A stretch of DNA of 41,071 nucleotides from an uncultured Lachnospiraceae bacterium (lineage in GTDB: Bacteria > Bacillota > Clostridia > Lachnospirales > Lachnospiraceae): the NCBI GenBank assembly GCA_902766175.1, contig CACXCJ010000081.1, positions 1-41,071 of the forward strand, in the 5' to 3' direction. Below the pieces are notes generated by a model. That model was not told the DNA's origin. It was given only the letters and a program-made list of their open reading frames with translations, and searched no databases. The first letter of the stretch is position 1; every line of letters starts with the position of its first letter. Shown here piece after piece: positions 15,136 through 22,606 of this stretch. A program made the position numbers and the translations under genes.

Positions 15136-16680
15136 TCAATCGGCAGCGTCCGTTTTCCGGATCTCCTGCTTCAGGAGGCCGTTTTTCTGCATGCTGTGGA
15201 GCACACACAGCAGCACAGTCAGAAGAACGATTCCGAACAGGAGCGAGAGCAGCACATTTCTCACGAAGCCCGCAAAAAGGTACGTGCAGAAGGAAACCGC
15301 CGCGCATGTCAGCGCGTAGGGCATCTGCGTGGCGACGTGGACAATGTGGCTGCACTGTGCCCCGGCGGAGCTCATGATGGTCGTGTCGGAGATCGGCGAG
15401 CAGTGGTCGCCGCAGACCGCACCGGCCATGCAGGCGGAGACGCAGATGATCGCGAGCGGATTCCCGCTCTCAAGCGGGAACACCTTCAGCGTGATCGGAA
15501 TCAGGATGCCGAACGTCCCCCAGGAAGTGCCGGTCGCAAAGGAAAGCCCGCAGGCGATGAGGAAGATGATCGCCGGCAGAAGGCTCAAGAAGGAACCTGC
15601 GCTCTGCGAGACAACGCCCGCGACGTAGTCCGCCGCACCGAGAGAATCCGTCATTGCCTTCAGCGTCCACGCGAGGCAGAGAATCATGATGGCCGGCACC
15701 ATCGCCTTGAAGCCCTCTGTGAGGCAGCTCATGCACTTCTGGAACGAGAGCACCCGGCGGACCACATAGAACACGATCGTCACGAAGAGCGCCGCAAAGG
15801 AGCCGAGCACCAGGCCGACGGATGCGTCGCTGCCCGCGAAGGAATCGATGAAGGAGGTCCCGCTGAAGAAGCCGCCGCTGTAGATCATGCCGATGACACA
15901 GCAGACGATCAGGATCGCGATCGGAAACACCAGATCTATGACGCCTCCGTTTCCCTCCACCTGACTCTCATGGTCCGAGGGAGAGCCGCTGCCTGATCCG
16001 ATATTTCCCGCCAGGGCCTCCGCCTCATAGCGCGCCATGGGGCCGTAGTCCAGCTTCAGGACGGTCAGGAGAATCATCATGAGGATCGTGAGAAGCGCGT
16101 AGTAGTTGTACGGAATGGCCTGGATAAAGAGCATGAGGCCGTTCGTTCCCTCCGGGGCGAAGCCGGAGACCGCCGCGGCCCAGGAAGAAATCGGGGCGAT
16201 GATGCAGATCGGGGCGGCCGTCGCATCAATGAGGTAAGCGAGCTTTGCGCGGGAAATCTTCTCCTGGTCCGTGACCGGGCGCATGACGCTTCCGACTGTG
16301 AGGCAGTTAAAATAGTCGTCAATGAAAATGAGGCAGCCGAGAAGAATCGTCGCGAGCTGCGCGCCGACGCGGCTTTTCACGCGCTTCGACGCCCACCGCC
16401 CGAAGGCTGCGGAGCCGCCCGCCTTGTTCATCAGGGCGACGAGAATGCCTAGAAACACGAGAAACACAAGAATACCGGCATTGTAGGCGCTTGCAATCTG
16501 CGCGACGAGACCGTCATTCAGGATATGGACCATGGTCCCCTCGAAGCTGAAGCCCGAGTAGAGCAGGCCGCCCGCGATGATGCCGAGAAACAGTGAGCTG
16601 TAGACTTCCTTTGTGGCGAGTGCCAGTGCGATCGCGATGATCGGCGGCAGCAGTGCGAAGAAGGTTCCCGTAAAATTCAT
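15136..16680 (-). CDS. NhaC-family Na+/H+ antiporter
   Basis: Polytopic membrane protein, 514 residues, about 11-12 hydrophobic segments. NhaC features: ALATKEVYSSLFLGIIAGG near the N terminus, GCLIFIDDYFNCLTVG (about 114-129), ATAAPICIIAPISSW, SFATGTSWGTFGI and CGDHCSPISDTTIMSSAGA. Members of this family exchange Na+ for H+ or, in related proteins, malate or amino acid pairs; the exact substrate is unclear. A hydrophilic loop rich in Gly/Ser/Glu (about 222-245) lies mid-protein. GGGGAGGAAAG precedes the ATG. Confidence 0.9.
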   Translation of the reverse strand: MNFTGTFFALLPPIIAIALALATKEVYSSLFLGIIAGGLLYSGFSFEGTMVHILNDGLVAQIASAYNAGILVFLVFLGILVALMNKAGGSAAFGRWASKRVKSRVGAQLATILLGCLIFIDDYFNCLTVGSVMRPVTDQEKISRAKLAYLIDATAAPICIIAPISSWAAAVSGFAPEGTNGLMLFIQAIPYNYYALLTILMMILLTVLKLDYGPMARYEAEALAGNIGSGSGSPSDHESQVEGNGGVIDLVFPIAILIVCCVIGMIYSGGFFSGTSFIDSFAGSDASVGLVLGSFAALFVTIVFYVVRRVLSFQKCMSCLTEGFKAMVPAIMILCLAWTLKAMTDSLGAADYVAGVVSQSAGSFLSLLPAIIFLIACGLSFATGTSWGTFGILIPITLKVFPLESGNPLAIICVSACMAGAVCGDHCSPISDTTIMSSAGAQCSHIVHVATQMPYALTCAAVSFCTYLFAGFVRNVLLSLLFGIVLLTVLLCVLHSMQKNGLLKQEIRKTDAAD

Positions 16681-17045
16681 ACTCTTTCCTCCCCTGACAT
16701 GAATTCCGTCTCCCCGCCGGGACTCCGGCCACTTTTACACAGCGCACGCAGCAGCCTCGTTTCCGGATGCAGAAGTGCCGCGGCAGCGCGTTCTTGCATC
16801 TGCCCGGAAAAAAGAATACTATCTTATATGTGAGCTCGAATGCAGAGACCCGGGAGCAGCGAATCCGATAGCTGCATCATACCATGGATTGCCGTTCGTG
16901 AACATTCTCCTCATAATTTTTCAGATTTTCAGGCCATGTTGTCCACCTTCTCCAGGAGTATCCCGGAAGAAAGGCCGGAGGCGGGGGAACAGGCCGAGGC
17001 ACTGAAGCCTCATTCCCGGACAGCTGCTTATGGAAAGGATCCCCT
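16681..17045. other. Divergent intergenic region, nhaC-like to AEC gene
   Basis: 365 bp with no supported gene. It contains an imperfect inverted repeat GATGCAGAA / TTCTTGCATC (about 16765-16800) around a GC-rich palindrome, which could form a hairpin in the antiporter leader. AT-rich sequence at 16810-16830 may hold the antiporter promoter, but no clean -35/-10 pair was found there. The AEC promoter is listed separately. Confidence 0.4.
16889..16917 (+). promoter_or_regulatory. Probable promoter of the AEC transporter gene
   Basis: TTGCCG (16889-16894) and CATAAT (16912-16917) with 17-bp spacing, about 130 bp before the start codon. Confidence 0.5.
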
Positions 17046-17987
17046 ATGATTGAAACTCTCACGCTTGCCCTGAACGCCTGCATCCCGTATCTCGTCTATC
17101 TCGCGATCGGCTACATCGGCCGCGAAAAGAAGCTCGTGAGCGAGGCCTTCTTCAACGATCTGAACACCTTTGTCTTCAAGGCGTTCTTCCCGTTTCTCAT
17201 GATCAACAGCTTTTACCATATCGACACGTCCAAAAGCTTTGATCACCGCTTCTGGTTCTTCTGCCTCTTTGCGGTGATCGGAACCATCCTAGTTCTCTGC
17301 GCAGCTGTCCCGCACATCGTGAAGGATCACAGCAAGATCTCCACGATCATTCAGGCCCTCTTCCGGAGCAACTACCTGCTCTTCGGCGTCCCGATGGCGG
17401 AGGCCCTGTTCGGGCAGGAGGGAACGGAGCTTGGCTCAGTGATTCTCGCGATCGTGATTCCGACCTACAACGTCGCGAGTGTCATTATCCTGGAGGTTTT
17501 CCGCGGCGGGAAGGTCTCCGCGAAGCAGCTCGTGTACAATGTGCTGACGACCCCGCTCGTCGTGGGAGCGCTCATCGGCGCCGCCTTTCTTCTCACCGGA
17601 ATTCCGCTTCCGGAGTGCCTGCTCCTCCCGATCGGAAAGCTCGCGGCGCTGAGCACTCCCATCGCAATCGTGACGCTCGGCGGCACGCTGCACTTCAACG
17701 CGATCGGGAAGAACATGCGCTATATCGTCCCGACGCTGCTCTTCAAGATGGGAATTCTTCCGCTCCTCATGGTGATGCTCTCCGTCGCGCTCGGTTTTAA
17801 TGAGCTGGAGCGCTTCATCACGCTGATTCTCTTCGCGACGCCGGTCGCGGCTGCCTCCTATCCGATGGCGAGAAACCTGGGCGGCGACGGCGAGCTCGCG
17901 GGACAGTTCGTCGTGATCAGCACGGTCCTCGCGATCGGAACCATGTTCGTCTGGATCGTCGTGCTCCGCACAATCGGCGTGATCTGA
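17046..17987 (+). CDS. AEC (auxin efflux carrier) family permease
   Basis: Membrane transporter of 313 residues with about ten hydrophobic segments in two five-helix repeats. Bacterial AEC proteins export or exchange malate, malonate or other small organic acids; the substrate cannot be read. Recognisable stretches are LNTFVFKAFFPFLM near residues 40-53, RSNYLLFGVPMAEALFG (about 99-115), IVIPTYNVASVIILE (about 135-150) and a C-terminal ATPVAAASYPMARNLGGD. AAAGGA lies eight bases before the ATG. Followed by a strong terminator, so monocistronic. Confidence 0.88.
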   Translation: MIETLTLALNACIPYLVYLAIGYIGREKKLVSEAFFNDLNTFVFKAFFPFLMINSFYHIDTSKSFDHRFWFFCLFAVIGTILVLCAAVPHIVKDHSKISTIIQALFRSNYLLFGVPMAEALFGQEGTELGSVILAIVIPTYNVASVIILEVFRGGKVSAKQLVYNVLTTPLVVGALIGAAFLLTGIPLPECLLLPIGKLAALSTPIAIVTLGGTLHFNAIGKNMRYIVPTLLFKMGILPLLMVMLSVALGFNELERFITLILFATPVAAASYPMARNLGGDGELAGQFVVISTVLAIGTMFVWIVVLRTIGVI

Positions 17988-18059
17988 GCGGTTTTCGCGC
18001 ACTCCGCGCCGCCACTGCATTTTCACGCCTTCGGAAACCGGCTGCCAGACAGAAGACAA

Positions 18060-18104
18060 GAGCCGGCCCGGGCTTTTTGTCCCCGGGCCGGCTCTCTCTT
18101 GTTT
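18060..18104 (+). terminator. Terminator of the AEC gene
   Basis: Thirteen-bp perfect stem GAGCCGGCCCGGG/CCCGGGCCGGCTC (18060-18072 and 18082-18094) with a 9-nt loop, followed by TCTCTTGTTTTT. It lies between convergent genes and may also stop aroB transcripts. Confidence 0.85.
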
Positions 18105-18129
18105 TTCGGCGCTTCCCCCGCGCTTTTTC

Positions 18130-19215
18130 TCATGCGTCCCGTCCGAGATCAAGCAGCGCTCTTAAGTACGCGTAGTCCGTCTTCTTCAGCGCGCACCTTC
18201 CGAATCTCTCCGGAAGCACGAGGGTGATGCCGCTCCCCCGCCGCTTCTTGTCGGCGTGCGCGGCCTCAATGAGCTTTTCTGCCGGCAGATCAGTCGTCTC
18301 CGGCAGGTGATATTTTTCAAGAAGCCTCCCCAGAACCTCCGCGCACTCCGCCGGGCAGAGCTTCTCTCTCACCGCAGCGCGCGTCAGAATGCTCATGCCG
18401 ATCGCCACGCCCTGCCCGTGGTAGATAGAGAATCCCATGCAGCGCTCAATCGCGTGGCCCAGCGTGTGGCCGAAGTTTAAGATCTGGCGGCCGCCGAGGT
18501 CGCGCTCGTCCTCATCCACCACGGCCCTCTTGATCTCCACGCCGCGTGCGATGATGTCCTCCAGAAGCTTCTGCTCCTCTCCCTCCGCTGTCCCGGAGAG
18601 CTCCGGTGCGCCGTCCAGAATTCTTAAAAGCTCAGGACTCGCGATCATGCCGTACTTGATGACCTCAGCCATGCCCTCACAAAAGACCTCGGGGGCGAGT
18701 GTCCTTAAAAGGTCCGTGTCGCAGATCACAAGATACGGCTGTGTGAAGGTCCCGAGAAGATTCTTTCCCTCCGGGAGGTCCACCGCGGTTTTCCCGCCGA
18801 CGGAGGAATCCACCATCGCGAGGAGGGAGGTCGGGATCTGAATGCATGGGGTCCCGCGAAGAAAGAGCGCCGCCGCGAGACCGCCCATGTCCCCCGTTAC
18901 GCCTCCGCCGAGCGCGACCACGAGATCCTCCCGGGTGATTTCCCGCTGTGCGAGAAAGGAGACCGCCTCAAGCAGCACCTGCGGGTTCTTCGAGGCCTCC
19001 CCCGCCGGAAACACGAACTGCGAGGTCTGAAATCCCGCCCTTTCGAGACTTTCTGCGGTCCTCTTTCCGTAGAACGGCCAGACAACGGAATCGGAAATGA
19101 TCACGCAGTTCCGCCCCTTTATGAGTTCTGCCGCCCACTCCCCTGTCTTCTCGAGAAGGCCTGACCCGATCCGCACATCATAGGTTCTGGACGCTGAAAT
19201 CTGTATGCTCTGCAT
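18130..19215 (-). CDS. aroB: 3-dehydroquinate synthase
   Basis: Second step of the shikimate pathway, converting DAHP to 3-dehydroquinate with NAD and a divalent metal. 361 residues, typical. NAD-binding ALGGGVTGDMGGLAA (about 101-115), PTSLLAMVDSSVGGKTAV (about 128-145) and the metal-binding NFGHTLGHAIE (around 245-255) are all present. I chose the ATG at 19215 because AAGGAG lies just upstream and homology starts there, although the frame is open further. Fourteen bp after aroF, so both share the aromatic attenuator. Confidence 0.95.
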   Translation of the reverse strand: MQSIQISASRTYDVRIGSGLLEKTGEWAAELIKGRNCVIISDSVVWPFYGKRTAESLERAGFQTSQFVFPAGEASKNPQVLLEAVSFLAQREITREDLVVALGGGVTGDMGGLAAALFLRGTPCIQIPTSLLAMVDSSVGGKTAVDLPEGKNLLGTFTQPYLVICDTDLLRTLAPEVFCEGMAEVIKYGMIASPELLRILDGAPELSGTAEGEEQKLLEDIIARGVEIKRAVVDEDERDLGGRQILNFGHTLGHAIERCMGFSIYHGQGVAIGMSILTRAAVREKLCPAECAEVLGRLLEKYHLPETTDLPAEKLIEAAHADKKRRGSGITLVLPERFGRCALKKTDYAYLRALLDLGRDA

Positions 19216-19228
19216 TTTCCGCTCCTTC

Positions 19229-20278
19229 TCAAGCAAGCGGCGTCTCCGCGCCGGCATTCACTTCCTGCGCAGCGGCGCGCATGATCTGCACCGAGCGCGC
19301 CACATCCGCGAACTCCTCCGGTCGGAGCGACTGCGCCCCATCGCAGAGTGCGTGCGGCGGATCATTGTGCACCTCGATGATGAGCCCGTCCGCTCCGCAG
19401 GCCGCGGCGGCGAGAGACATCGGCTTCACATACTTTGCCGTCCCGGTCGAGTGGCTCGGATCCACAATGATCGGCAGATGCGAGAGCTCATGAACCACGG
19501 GGACAGCGGAGAGATCCAGCGTATTTCTGGTAGCCGTCTCAAAAGTCCGGATGCCGCGCTCGCACAGAATGATGTTCTCGTTTCCTCCGCTCATGATGTA
19601 CTCGGCGCTCATCAGGAGCTCCGTAATCGTGTTTGCGAGGCCGCGCTTCAGGAGAATCGGCTTGTTTGTCCGGCCGAGCTCCTTCAGAAGCTCGAAGTTC
19701 TGCATGTTGCGGGCGCCGACCTGGATCACGTCGACCTCCTCGAAGAGCGGCAGGTACTTGATGTCCATGATTTCCGTCACGAGCGGAAGACCTGTCTCCT
19801 TCTTCGCCTCAAGAAGCAGCTTGATTCCCTCCGCGCCGAGTCCCTGGAAGGAGTACGGCGAGGTCCGCGGCTTGAATGCGCCGCCGCGGAGCATATTCGC
19901 GCCAGCCGCCTTGACGCTCTTCGCGATGCCGATGATCTGCTCCTCCGTCTCAACGGAGCAGGGGCCCGCGATCATGGCGAAATTTCCGTGACCAACCTTC
20001 ACCTTTCCCCCCGCGATTTCAATCACGGAGTCCTTCGGATGGAACTTTCGGTTTGCCTCCTTGAACGGCTCTGAAACGCGCTTTACATCGCGGACGATGT
20101 CGAAGGACCGGATCTGGTCCGGGTCCAGCTTCATGGTATCCCCCACAACACCGATGATGGTCGTGAAGTCACCCCTGGAAATGTGGGTCTTCAGGCCCTG
20201 GCTCTCGATCCAGTGAACCAGGTCGCTGAACTTTCTCTCCTTCTCGGCGCCGCTGACTGCATTGACAATGATGATCAT
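19229..20278 (-). CDS. aroF: 3-deoxy-7-phosphoheptulonate (DAHP) synthase, type I-beta
   Basis: First committed step of aromatic amino acid synthesis: phosphoenolpyruvate plus erythrose 4-phosphate to DAHP. 349 residues. Residues 1-70 form the extra N-terminal ferredoxin-like domain known from Thermotoga-type enzymes, where it mediates feedback by Tyr/Phe. The barrel carries AGPCSVE (104-110), RGGAFKPRTSPYSFQG (131-146), KRGLANTITE and DPSHSTG near the C terminus. AAGGAGGAAA precedes the ATG. It is the first gene after a leader peptide and terminator, so transcription should fall when Tyr/Phe-tRNA is plentiful; with the regulatory domain this gives control at both gene and enzyme level. Confidence 0.95.
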   Translation of the reverse strand: MIIIVNAVSGAEKERKFSDLVHWIESQGLKTHISRGDFTTIIGVVGDTMKLDPDQIRSFDIVRDVKRVSEPFKEANRKFHPKDSVIEIAGGKVKVGHGNFAMIAGPCSVETEEQIIGIAKSVKAAGANMLRGGAFKPRTSPYSFQGLGAEGIKLLLEAKKETGLPLVTEIMDIKYLPLFEEVDVIQVGARNMQNFELLKELGRTNKPILLKRGLANTITELLMSAEYIMSGGNENIILCERGIRTFETATRNTLDLSAVPVVHELSHLPIIVDPSHSTGTAKYVKPMSLAAAACGADGLIIEVHNDPPHALCDGAQSLRPEEFADVARSVQIMRAAAQEVNAGAETPLA

Positions 20279-20310
20279 GGCCTTTCCTCCTTAGATGGCA
20301 GTCCGCTTTC

Positions 20311-20351
20311 AAAAAACAAGCCGGCGGTGAAGTACCTTCACCGCCGGCTTG
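20311..20351 (-). terminator. Attenuator hairpin in the aroF leader
   Basis: Fifteen-bp perfect stem CAAGCCGGCGGTGAA/TTCACCGCCGGCTTG (20317-20331 and 20337-20351), 5-nt loop, followed on the minus strand by six T residues. It sits between the leader peptide stop (20413) and the aroF RBS, so it ends transcription before aroF unless antitermination occurs. Confidence 0.92.
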
Positions 20352-20389
20352 AATCCTGTCCGCTGACTTTTGTTTCTCTGTCACCCGAA

Positions 20390-20478
20390 CTTTTCCGCAG
20401 CAAAAAGCGCTTCTATCTTTCTGGACTGAACTCCGTAAAATAGAAGTAATAATAATAGTATGCGCTTGCTGCAAAAAG
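20390..20478 (-). promoter_or_regulatory. Alternative RNA pairing (segments 1 and 2) of the aroF attenuator
   Basis: The transcript segment at 20462-20478 (CTTTTTGCAGC then GCGC, leader codons 4-9) can pair with the segment at 20390-20410 (GCGC then GCTGCGGAAAAG), giving about 15 pairs with one bulge and one internal loop. The Tyr/Phe codons and the leader stop lie inside the loop, so a ribosome stalled on Tyr codons would break this stem. A clear antiterminator overlapping the terminator arm was not found by eye. Confidence 0.55.
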
Positions 20479-20487
20479 GCTGCTCAT
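20413..20487 (-). CDS. Tyr/Phe-rich attenuation leader peptide of aroF-aroB
   Basis: 24-residue peptide starting MSSLFAASA, then YYYYYFYF at residues 10-17 and one more Phe, ending TEFSPER before TAG: six Tyr and four Phe in 24 residues. AGAGGAAA lies about ten bases before the ATG. It lies downstream of a good promoter and upstream of an intrinsic terminator, and the next gene makes the first enzyme of Tyr/Phe synthesis. This is the layout of classic ribosome-mediated attenuation (as in pheA or pheST leaders): scarce Tyr-tRNA stalls the ribosome in the Tyr run and favours read-through. The peptide itself needs no further function. Confidence 0.88.
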   Translation of the reverse strand: MSSLFAASAYYYYYFYFTEFSPER

Positions 20488-20578
20488 AAACAGGTTTCCT
20501 CTGACTGAAACATGATTTGGGGAACGCATCCTGCACTTTCGCGCTTTAACGCGTCTCTCCCCTGCTGTTCTTGTTAAC

Positions 20579-20607
20579 ACATTACCGCCGAACCGGATTT
20601 CTGTCAA
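20579..20607 (-). promoter_or_regulatory. Promoter of the aroF-aroB operon
   Basis: Perfect TTGACA -35 (20602-20607) and TAATGT -10 (20579-20584), spacing 17 bp. Transcription would start near 20572, about 85 nt before the leader peptide ATG. Confidence 0.7.
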
Positions 20608-20664
20608 GCTCCTTTTTCATTCCGGAGAAGTCCTTTTTTCATCGCCAGTTTTCCTGCCGTTATC

Positions 20665-20693
20665 TTTACAAAGGAATGCCCGATTTCTACAAT
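20665..20693 (+). promoter_or_regulatory. Promoter of yqeB
   Basis: TTTACA (20665-20670) and TACAAT (20688-20693) spaced by 17 bp, about 65 bp upstream of the yqeB start. It is divergent from the aroF promoter; about 60 bp separate the two -35 boxes. Confidence 0.7.
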
Positions 20694-20759
20694 AGGGACA
20701 GGCATCAAGAACCTCCGCCGTGCTCTCACACAGGCGGAACATAAAAAGGACAACACCAG

Positions 20760-21596
20760 ATGACTCATGACCCACTGATCATTTTCCGTGGCGGAGGCGA
20801 TCTCGCGACAGGAAGCATTTACCGGCTCTGGAAGTGCGGTTTCCGCCTGCTCGTGCTCGAGACCTCCATGCCGATGGCTGTACGGAGACAAACAGCCGTC
20901 TCAGAGGCGGTCTTTGACGGAACCGTCCGCGTGGAGGATCTGACGGCAGTGAGAATCAGGAGCGCGGAGGAAGCCCGCCGCGTCACCGCAGACGGAAATG
21001 TCCCGGTCCTCGTGGATCCGGAGGCCTCCTGCATCCGCACCCTGCGGCCGGATGTCGTGGTCGACGCGATTGTCGCGAAGAAAAATATCGGAACGAACCG
21101 CGGGATGGCTCCTCTCACGATTGCGCTCGGCCCCGGATTCACGGCGGGAGAAGATGTCGATTACGTGATCGAGACCATGCGCGGCCACGACCTCGGCCGG
21201 ATTATTACCCGCGGAAGAGCCCTGGAAAATACCGGTGTCCCCGGCCTCATCGCCGGACACAGCAGGGACCGCGTGATCCGCGCGCCTGCCGCCGGTGTCC
21301 TGCGGCACGTCCACGAAATCGGCGACCTCGTCGAAAGGGGGGAGCTTGTCGCGTGGATCACCCCGATGCCGGCGGGCGGCACCGAATCCGGCGCCGTCCC
21401 CGTCCTGTCCCCGCTCTCCGGAGTTCTCCGCGGCCTGATCCGGGACGGGTATCCCGCGCCGCCCGGCTGGAAAATCGGGGACGTGGATCCGCGTCTCTCG
21501 GAGCGGAAAAACTGCTTCACGATTTCGGACAAGTCCCGCTGCATCGCGGGAAGCGTCCTCGAAATCATCTGCCGCGAAATCCGGACGGGACGCTGA
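20760..21596 (+). CDS. yqeB: YqeB-type selenium-dependent molybdenum hydroxylase maturation protein
   Basis: 278 residues matching the EF2563/YqeB family, whose genes travel with selenium-dependent molybdenum hydroxylases and selenophosphate synthase. The opening LIIFRGGGDLATGSIYRLW (about 6-24) is the family's Rossmann-like glycine motif; DAIVAKKNIGTNRGMAPLTIALGPGF (in two stretches around 102-127) and the ETMRGHDLGRII region follow. The C-terminal part RAPAAGVLRHVHEIGDLVERGE resembles a lipoyl/biotinyl-like beta barrel. The biochemical role is not established; it is thought to help make or insert the labile selenium cofactor. It is convergent with yqeC 45 bp away and about 7 kb from the hydroxylase genes it probably serves. 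Confidence 0.88.
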   Translation: MTHDPLIIFRGGGDLATGSIYRLWKCGFRLLVLETSMPMAVRRQTAVSEAVFDGTVRVEDLTAVRIRSAEEARRVTADGNVPVLVDPEASCIRTLRPDVVVDAIVAKKNIGTNRGMAPLTIALGPGFTAGEDVDYVIETMRGHDLGRIITRGRALENTGVPGLIAGHSRDRVIRAPAAGVLRHVHEIGDLVERGELVAWITPMPAGGTESGAVPVLSPLSGVLRGLIRDGYPAPPGWKIGDVDPRLSERKNCFTISDKSRCIAGSVLEIICREIRTGR

Positions 21597-21641
21597 GCGG
21601 CTCCCCGAATGCAGCAGAGAACATCCTCACAGGGAACAGGG

Positions 21642-22481
21642 TCAGCGATATCTTCTCCGCTCCTCCGGCGTGAAATTCGTACAGATTCCGTCGATCCGAT
21701 ACCTTTCCTTAAGAATTCCGAGGATCCCTTCGGCGCTCCGCCGCCGGGATTCGTCATCGCACTGATTCAGGACTGCAGAGAAGGAAAGGCGGCAGGGGAA
21801 ACCGGCCTCCGCAGACCTCTCTTTCTGCCGGGGCGCCGGAGCCGGAGCGGCCGCCCGCTCCGCGCGCTCTCTTTCCGCGGCGATCAGCTCCGCAACCGTT
21901 CCTTCCGACACAATCTCCCGCTCTCGTCCCTCCGGGCAGCGGTAACAGACTTCCCCGAGCGGCCTGCCAAGCGCTGAGAGCCCCGCCACGCAGAACACGA
22001 GCTCTGTCTCCGGAAGGATCACCGGCTCCCATGGCGCCGCGCACTTCAGGGGAAGGCCGCGCGAACCGTCCGCCTCGATGAAGACCCGGTCTGCCGCCTG
22101 AAACATCATTTCCCGCACGGGTTCGGGGAGAATGCCCAGTTTCCCCGCGTGTCTTCCGGAGAGCGGCGTGCCGGCGAAGAGCACTCCGCTCTCCGCAGGG
22201 ACTGCCGCAGCTCCTCCGGCCGCGCAGGTCATCTCACCTTCTCTTTCCGCCCCGACTGTTCCTCCCGCATTCCACGTGTTCCTGCACGCTTCCGGATCCG
22301 CGCAGAGCGGAAAGTTCACCGGCACCCGGATCTTCGTCGAGGTCGTGGCGAGCACCCTTTCCAGCCGGTACTGCTCCGCAAGAAAACAGAGGAGCGTCGT
22401 CTTGCCGCCGCTCCCCGTGATGCTGACAAATTTCTTTTCTCCGATGCACTTTCTGAGTAGTTCCGCAGTTTCCCGGTTCAT
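21642..22481 (-). CDS. yqeC: YqeC-type putative selenium cofactor biosynthesis protein
   Basis: 279 residues with a P-loop GSGGKTT at 23-29 near the N terminus (SITGSGGKTTLLCFLAEQY), LATTSTKIRVP and IEADGSRGLPLK around 155-166, all typical of YqeC, a predicted nucleotide-binding protein of the selenium-dependent molybdenum hydroxylase system. Role inferred from family and genomic association only. A low-complexity Ala/Pro/Arg stretch (about 205-225) interrupts the C-terminal part. AAGGAA precedes the ATG. It follows the FAD oxidoreductase gene by 117 bp in the same direction. Confidence 0.85.
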   Translation of the reverse strand: MNRETAELLRKCIGEKKFVSITGSGGKTTLLCFLAEQYRLERVLATTSTKIRVPVNFPLCADPEACRNTWNAGGTVGAEREGEMTCAAGGAAAVPAESGVLFAGTPLSGRHAGKLGILPEPVREMMFQAADRVFIEADGSRGLPLKCAAPWEPVILPETELVFCVAGLSALGRPLGEVCYRCPEGREREIVSEGTVAELIAAERERAERAAAPAPAPRQKERSAEAGFPCRLSFSAVLNQCDDESRRRSAEGILGILKERYRIDGICTNFTPEERRRYR

Positions 22482-22517
22482 ATTTCCTTACGCCTGTTCG
22501 TTCTTCCGCGTCCTTCT

Positions 22518-22606
22518 CCGCGTCCTGTGATCTCTTTCCTGCGGTTCCGCCTCTCACTTTCCCCGCATCCCGTGACCGCTTTCCCTGCGGTTCCGCCTTC
22601 AGTTTT
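22518..22606. repeat. Imperfect tandem duplication of about 45 bp
   Basis: Two diverged copies (from about 22518 and 22563) share CCGCxTCCxGTGA and the exact block CCTGCGGTTCCGCCT. The repeat lies between yqeC and the FAD oxidoreductase gene, and its second copy reaches the 3' end of the latter. Confidence 0.6.
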
